Assembly: GCA_024235955.1 (NCBI GenBank)
Contig: JACKLJ010000001.1
Location: forward strand, 667,501 to 731,500
Source: Burkholderiaceae bacterium
GTDB taxonomy: Bacteria > Pseudomonadota > Gammaproteobacteria > Burkholderiales > Burkholderiaceae_C
Length of the DNA: 64,000 nucleotides
Direction: 5' to 3'
The position numbers and the translations under genes were made by a program. Within the stretch, counting starts at the first letter, position 1, and the number at the start of each line of letters is the position of its first letter. This document shows, piece after piece, positions 61,724 through 64,000 of the stretch. The notes under the pieces are model-generated. The model ran no database searches. It worked only from the letters and a program-made list of their open reading frames with translations, and had not been told where the DNA came from.

Positions 61724-63202
61724 TCAGCCGGCGGCGTTGGCCGGTGTCAGAGGGGCCGCGGGGGCGTTGTAAGTCTTTTCCGACATGCCGTCGCCCGCCT
61801 TCTGGATGTCCTGCTGGGCCATGGCCTGGGCGCGGGGAATGGTGGCGGTGATGCGGGTGCCGCGCCCTGGCGAGGAGTTGATGTCGAGCCGGCCGCCGCT
61901 GGCCTCGATGCGGTGGCGCATGCCCACCAAGCCGTGCGAGGCCTGCGGCAGCGCCGTGGCGTCAAAGCCCTTGCCGTCGTCGAAAACGCTGACCTCCACG
62001 TGGTAGACGTAGTTCTTCAGGGAGACCGTGACCTTGCTGGCCTGGGCGTACTTGCCGATGTTGGTCAACGCTTCCTGGACCACGCGGTAGATGGTCAGTT
62101 CGCCGGCCTCCGCAAGGGAAACGGACTCGAGCGCCACATCCACTTCCAGGTTGGCGCGGTCGGCGAATTCCCGCGACAGGATCTCGAGCGAGGCCACCAG
62201 GCCCAGGTTGGAGAGCGAACTCGGGCGCAGGTCTTCGATGATGCGGCGCTTCAGGGCGATGCCCTGGTTGAGCGTGTCGGTCAGGTGCTTGAGGCGCTCG
62301 AGCTGGTCGGTCGCATCGGCCGGCAGGCGCGAGCGCAGGCGCGCCACGTCCAGCTTGGCGGCGGTGAGCAGGGCGCCCAGCTCGTCGTGCAGCTCGCGCG
62401 CCAGGTGGGCGCGCTCTTCCTCGACCGCCTGCTGCAGGTGGGTGGCCAGCTCCGTGAGCCGCGCCGTGCGTTCGCGCACCTGCGATTCCAGGGCGTCGCG
62501 CTCGGCCTCCAGCGCGTGGTGCTTGTCTTCCTCGGCGCGCTGCAGCTCGCGCGTCTGGCGGCTGTAGAGCACCAGCGCGAGCAGCGCCGCGAAGACGCCG
62601 GCGGCCACGCCCACCCGGGCGATCGCCACCAGGCGGCCGATGTTTTCGCGCCGATCGGTGACCTGCCGGTCGATCTCGCCCAGCAGCGCCTGCGCCAGAG
62701 CGTTGGCTTGAGCCATCTGGTCGAGCCCGACATTGGTGGTGACGACGAAATTGACCGCTTCCACCTTGCCTTCCTCGCGCAGGCGGATGGTCAGATCCAT
62801 TTCGCTGAATTTCTGCACCACGGTCTTGGCAAAGGCGCGGGCCAGTTGCCTGGCCTCGGCACCCTCCATATCGGCCGGTTCAATGAGTTCCAGTTCCTGG
62901 TTGATGAGCTTGCGGGAACTCTCGTAGGGCTTCAGGTAGGCCTTGTCGCCCGTCATGACGAAGCCGCGTTGGGCGGATTCGGCGATGGCCAGTTCGCGCA
63001 GGGCGTGGTCCAGCGCGGCGCGCACGGCGTGGGCGCCACGGATGTCGGTCAGTGCTGTTACCAGGCGCGCGAACGTGCCCTCGTAGAACATCAGCATCAC
63101 GGCCGCGCAGGCGAAGGCGATGACCAGCGTGAGCCGCCCGTGCTTGCGCGTGCGCTGCCGAAGCGAGTCAGCCGCGCGGCGTGCCAGCGCTACTGGAGAC
63201 AT
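61724..63202 (-). CDS. CHASE3 sensor histidine kinase (HisKA_3, NarX-like)
   Basis: This 492-aa inner-membrane kinase has a first membrane segment, a CHASE3-type extracytoplasmic domain (ELAIAESAQRGFVMTGDKAYLKPYE), a second membrane segment near residue 195, a coiled coil (residues ~220-260) and a HisKA_3 dimerisation domain with phospho-acceptor His272 (LARELHDELGALL). The HATPase_c domain has EALTNIGKYAQAS, DDGKGFD and GLVGMRHRIEASGG. The C terminus carries an extra 30-residue Ala/Pro tail. It is divergent from its probable partner regulator. The signal is unknown. Confidence 0.93.
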   Translation of the reverse strand: MSPVALARRAADSLRQRTRKHGRLTLVIAFACAAVMLMFYEGTFARLVTALTDIRGAHAVRAALDHALRELAIAESAQRGFVMTGDKAYLKPYESSRKLINQELELIEPADMEGAEARQLARAFAKTVVQKFSEMDLTIRLREEGKVEAVNFVVTTNVGLDQMAQANALAQALLGEIDRQVTDRRENIGRLVAIARVGVAAGVFAALLALVLYSRQTRELQRAEEDKHHALEAERDALESQVRERTARLTELATHLQQAVEEERAHLARELHDELGALLTAAKLDVARLRSRLPADATDQLERLKHLTDTLNQGIALKRRIIEDLRPSSLSNLGLVASLEILSREFADRANLEVDVALESVSLAEAGELTIYRVVQEALTNIGKYAQASKVTVSLKNYVYHVEVSVFDDGKGFDATALPQASHGLVGMRHRIEASGGRLDINSSPGRGTRITATIPRAQAMAQQDIQKAGDGMSEKTYNAPAAPLTPANAAG

Positions 63203-63279
63203 GAGGATTGCCCATAGAATCGCTGCGAACCATGTGCCGCCGCCCGCGGAGGCACATCAAGCGGGTATCTGGAGGCATC

Positions 63280-63912
63280 ATGATCAGAATCGGCATTGTG
63301 GATGACCATGCCATCGTCCGTTCGGGATTGAAGCAGTATTTTTCCGAGCATGTCGATCTGCGCGTGATCGGCGAGGCTGCCAGCGGGCGCGAGGCGATCG
63401 ATCTGGTCCGCACCACCGAGATGGACGTGCTGGTGATGGACCTGTCCATGCCCGGGCAAAGCGGCATCGACGCGCTGGCCATGATCCGGGCCAAGGCGCC
63501 AGACGTCGGCATCCTGATCCTCAGCGGCTACCCCGAAGAGCACTACGCGATGAACCTGATCCGCCAGGGCGCGAGCGGCTACCTGAACAAGGAGTGCGAC
63601 CCTTCGGAGATTGTGGAGGCCATCCGCACCATCGCTTTGGGCAAGCGCTACATCACGCCGCAGGTGGCGGAGCTGCTGGCGCAGCAACTGGGCCGCAAGG
63701 GAGACGCGCCGCCGCACGAACAGCTTTCGGAGCGCGAGTTCCAGGTGTTCCTGAAGCTGGCCAGGGGCGAGACGGCCGGCCACATCGCGGAATCGCTGTC
63801 GCTCAGCGTCAAGACGGTGAGCACCTATCGCACCCGCCTGATGGAAAAGATGGGCCTGCATTCCAACAGCGACCTGACCTACTACGCGCTCAAGAACAAG
63901 CTGATCGACTGA
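63280..63912 (+). CDS. NarL/FixJ-family response regulator
   Basis: This 210-aa regulator has a receiver domain with acidic pair D8-D9, phospho-acceptor Asp54 (VLVMDLSMPGQSG), Ser in LILSGYP and the conserved Lys in YLNKE. A LuxR-type helix-turn-helix follows (LSEREFQVFLKLARGETAGHIAESLSLSVKTVSTYRTRLMEKM). GGAGG precedes the ATG at 63280. The 77-nt intergenic region is shared with the kinase gene and likely holds both promoters. Nothing definite is seen in the last 88 nt of the window. Confidence 0.95.
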   Translation: MIRIGIVDDHAIVRSGLKQYFSEHVDLRVIGEAASGREAIDLVRTTEMDVLVMDLSMPGQSGIDALAMIRAKAPDVGILILSGYPEEHYAMNLIRQGASGYLNKECDPSEIVEAIRTIALGKRYITPQVAELLAQQLGRKGDAPPHEQLSEREFQVFLKLARGETAGHIAESLSLSVKTVSTYRTRLMEKMGLHSNSDLTYYALKNKLID

Positions 63913-64000
63913 GCCTTGCGGGCGCCACCCGGCGCGGCCGGCGGTGGCCGGGAAGGGCATGGCGCCGGATGCCATCAGTGCGAGCCGCGCAGTTCGTTGC

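Overview
The window is a high-GC chromosomal segment of a betaproteobacterium, most likely a member of the Comamonadaceae (Burkholderiales); the genus cannot be fixed from the sequence alone. The assignment rests on the 23S/5S sequences, a 1292-residue DUF3683-type FAD/Fe-S dehydrogenase, the ubiE/Tim44-like/ubiJ/ubiB cluster, Bug-type binding proteins, and a minor-pilin cluster near hemA. I see no tRNA, insertion sequence, prophage or CRISPR array. Coding density is high, and most open frames antisense to the genes below are GC-driven shadows.

Layout. 1-2531: 3' part of an rRNA operon (23S, 5S, terminator). 2620-7687: tldD, then an aromatic amino acid block in which DAHP synthase (aroG) is preceded by a leader peptide with seven consecutive Phe/Tyr/Trp codons and an overlapping terminator, followed by a small unknown gene, aroK and aroB. 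7869-13029: dGTPase-like gene, MFS transporter, a secreted glycine-rich ALK-like protein, DUF1415 and a methyltransferase. 13072-17935: two BON lipoproteins, a small unknown, prmC, a Na+/H+ antiporter and prfA. 18105-25658: minor pilins and PilY1. 25885-27500: hemA and a small membrane protein. 27651-36044: glycerol-3-phosphate ABC importer (ugpBAEC), an alcohol dehydrogenase, ugpQ and a translationally coupled OpgB/LtaS-like sulfatase-fold protein. 36288-47524: giant dehydrogenase, AI-2E-type permease, DUF971, ubiE, Tim44-like, ubiJ, ubiB and a sodium:solute symporter. 47722-54837: FmdB, DUF502, aspS, a YqjD/YqjE/YqjK-like trio, nudB, an endonuclease-fold protein, folE and a BLUF photoreceptor. 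54941-60751: MarR divergent from a Bug-Bug-sulfatase-SulP run. 60840-63912: BON lipoprotein, DUF883 protein, and a CHASE3 histidine kinase divergent from a NarL-type regulator.

The strongest unusual signal is the aroG leader. The peptide (4326-4397), a terminator (4425-4455) and an alternative pairing partner for the terminator's 5' arm inside the peptide frame (4373-4378) form a textbook attenuator that would sense Phe, Tyr and Trp together. An extended -10 immediately upstream suggests a nearly leaderless transcript.

The second strong signal is two families of dispersed non-coding repeats at gene boundaries. R1 (about 45 nt, 13 copies) sits at gene starts and ends and appears to supply the start codon of dgt and the first codons of prmC. 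R2 (about 110 nt, four full copies and one partial) follows stop codons of aroB, aspS, folE, ugpA and an alcohol dehydrogenase, always in the sense of the upstream gene, and carries two hairpins.

Genes that work together: aroG/aroK/aroB (shikimate pathway), hemA with prfA/prmC (an often conserved neighbourhood, here split by pilins and an antiporter), ugpBAEC/ugpQ (glycerophosphodiester use), ubiE/ubiJ/ubiB (ubiquinone), nudB/folE (folate), and the proposed organosulfate operon.
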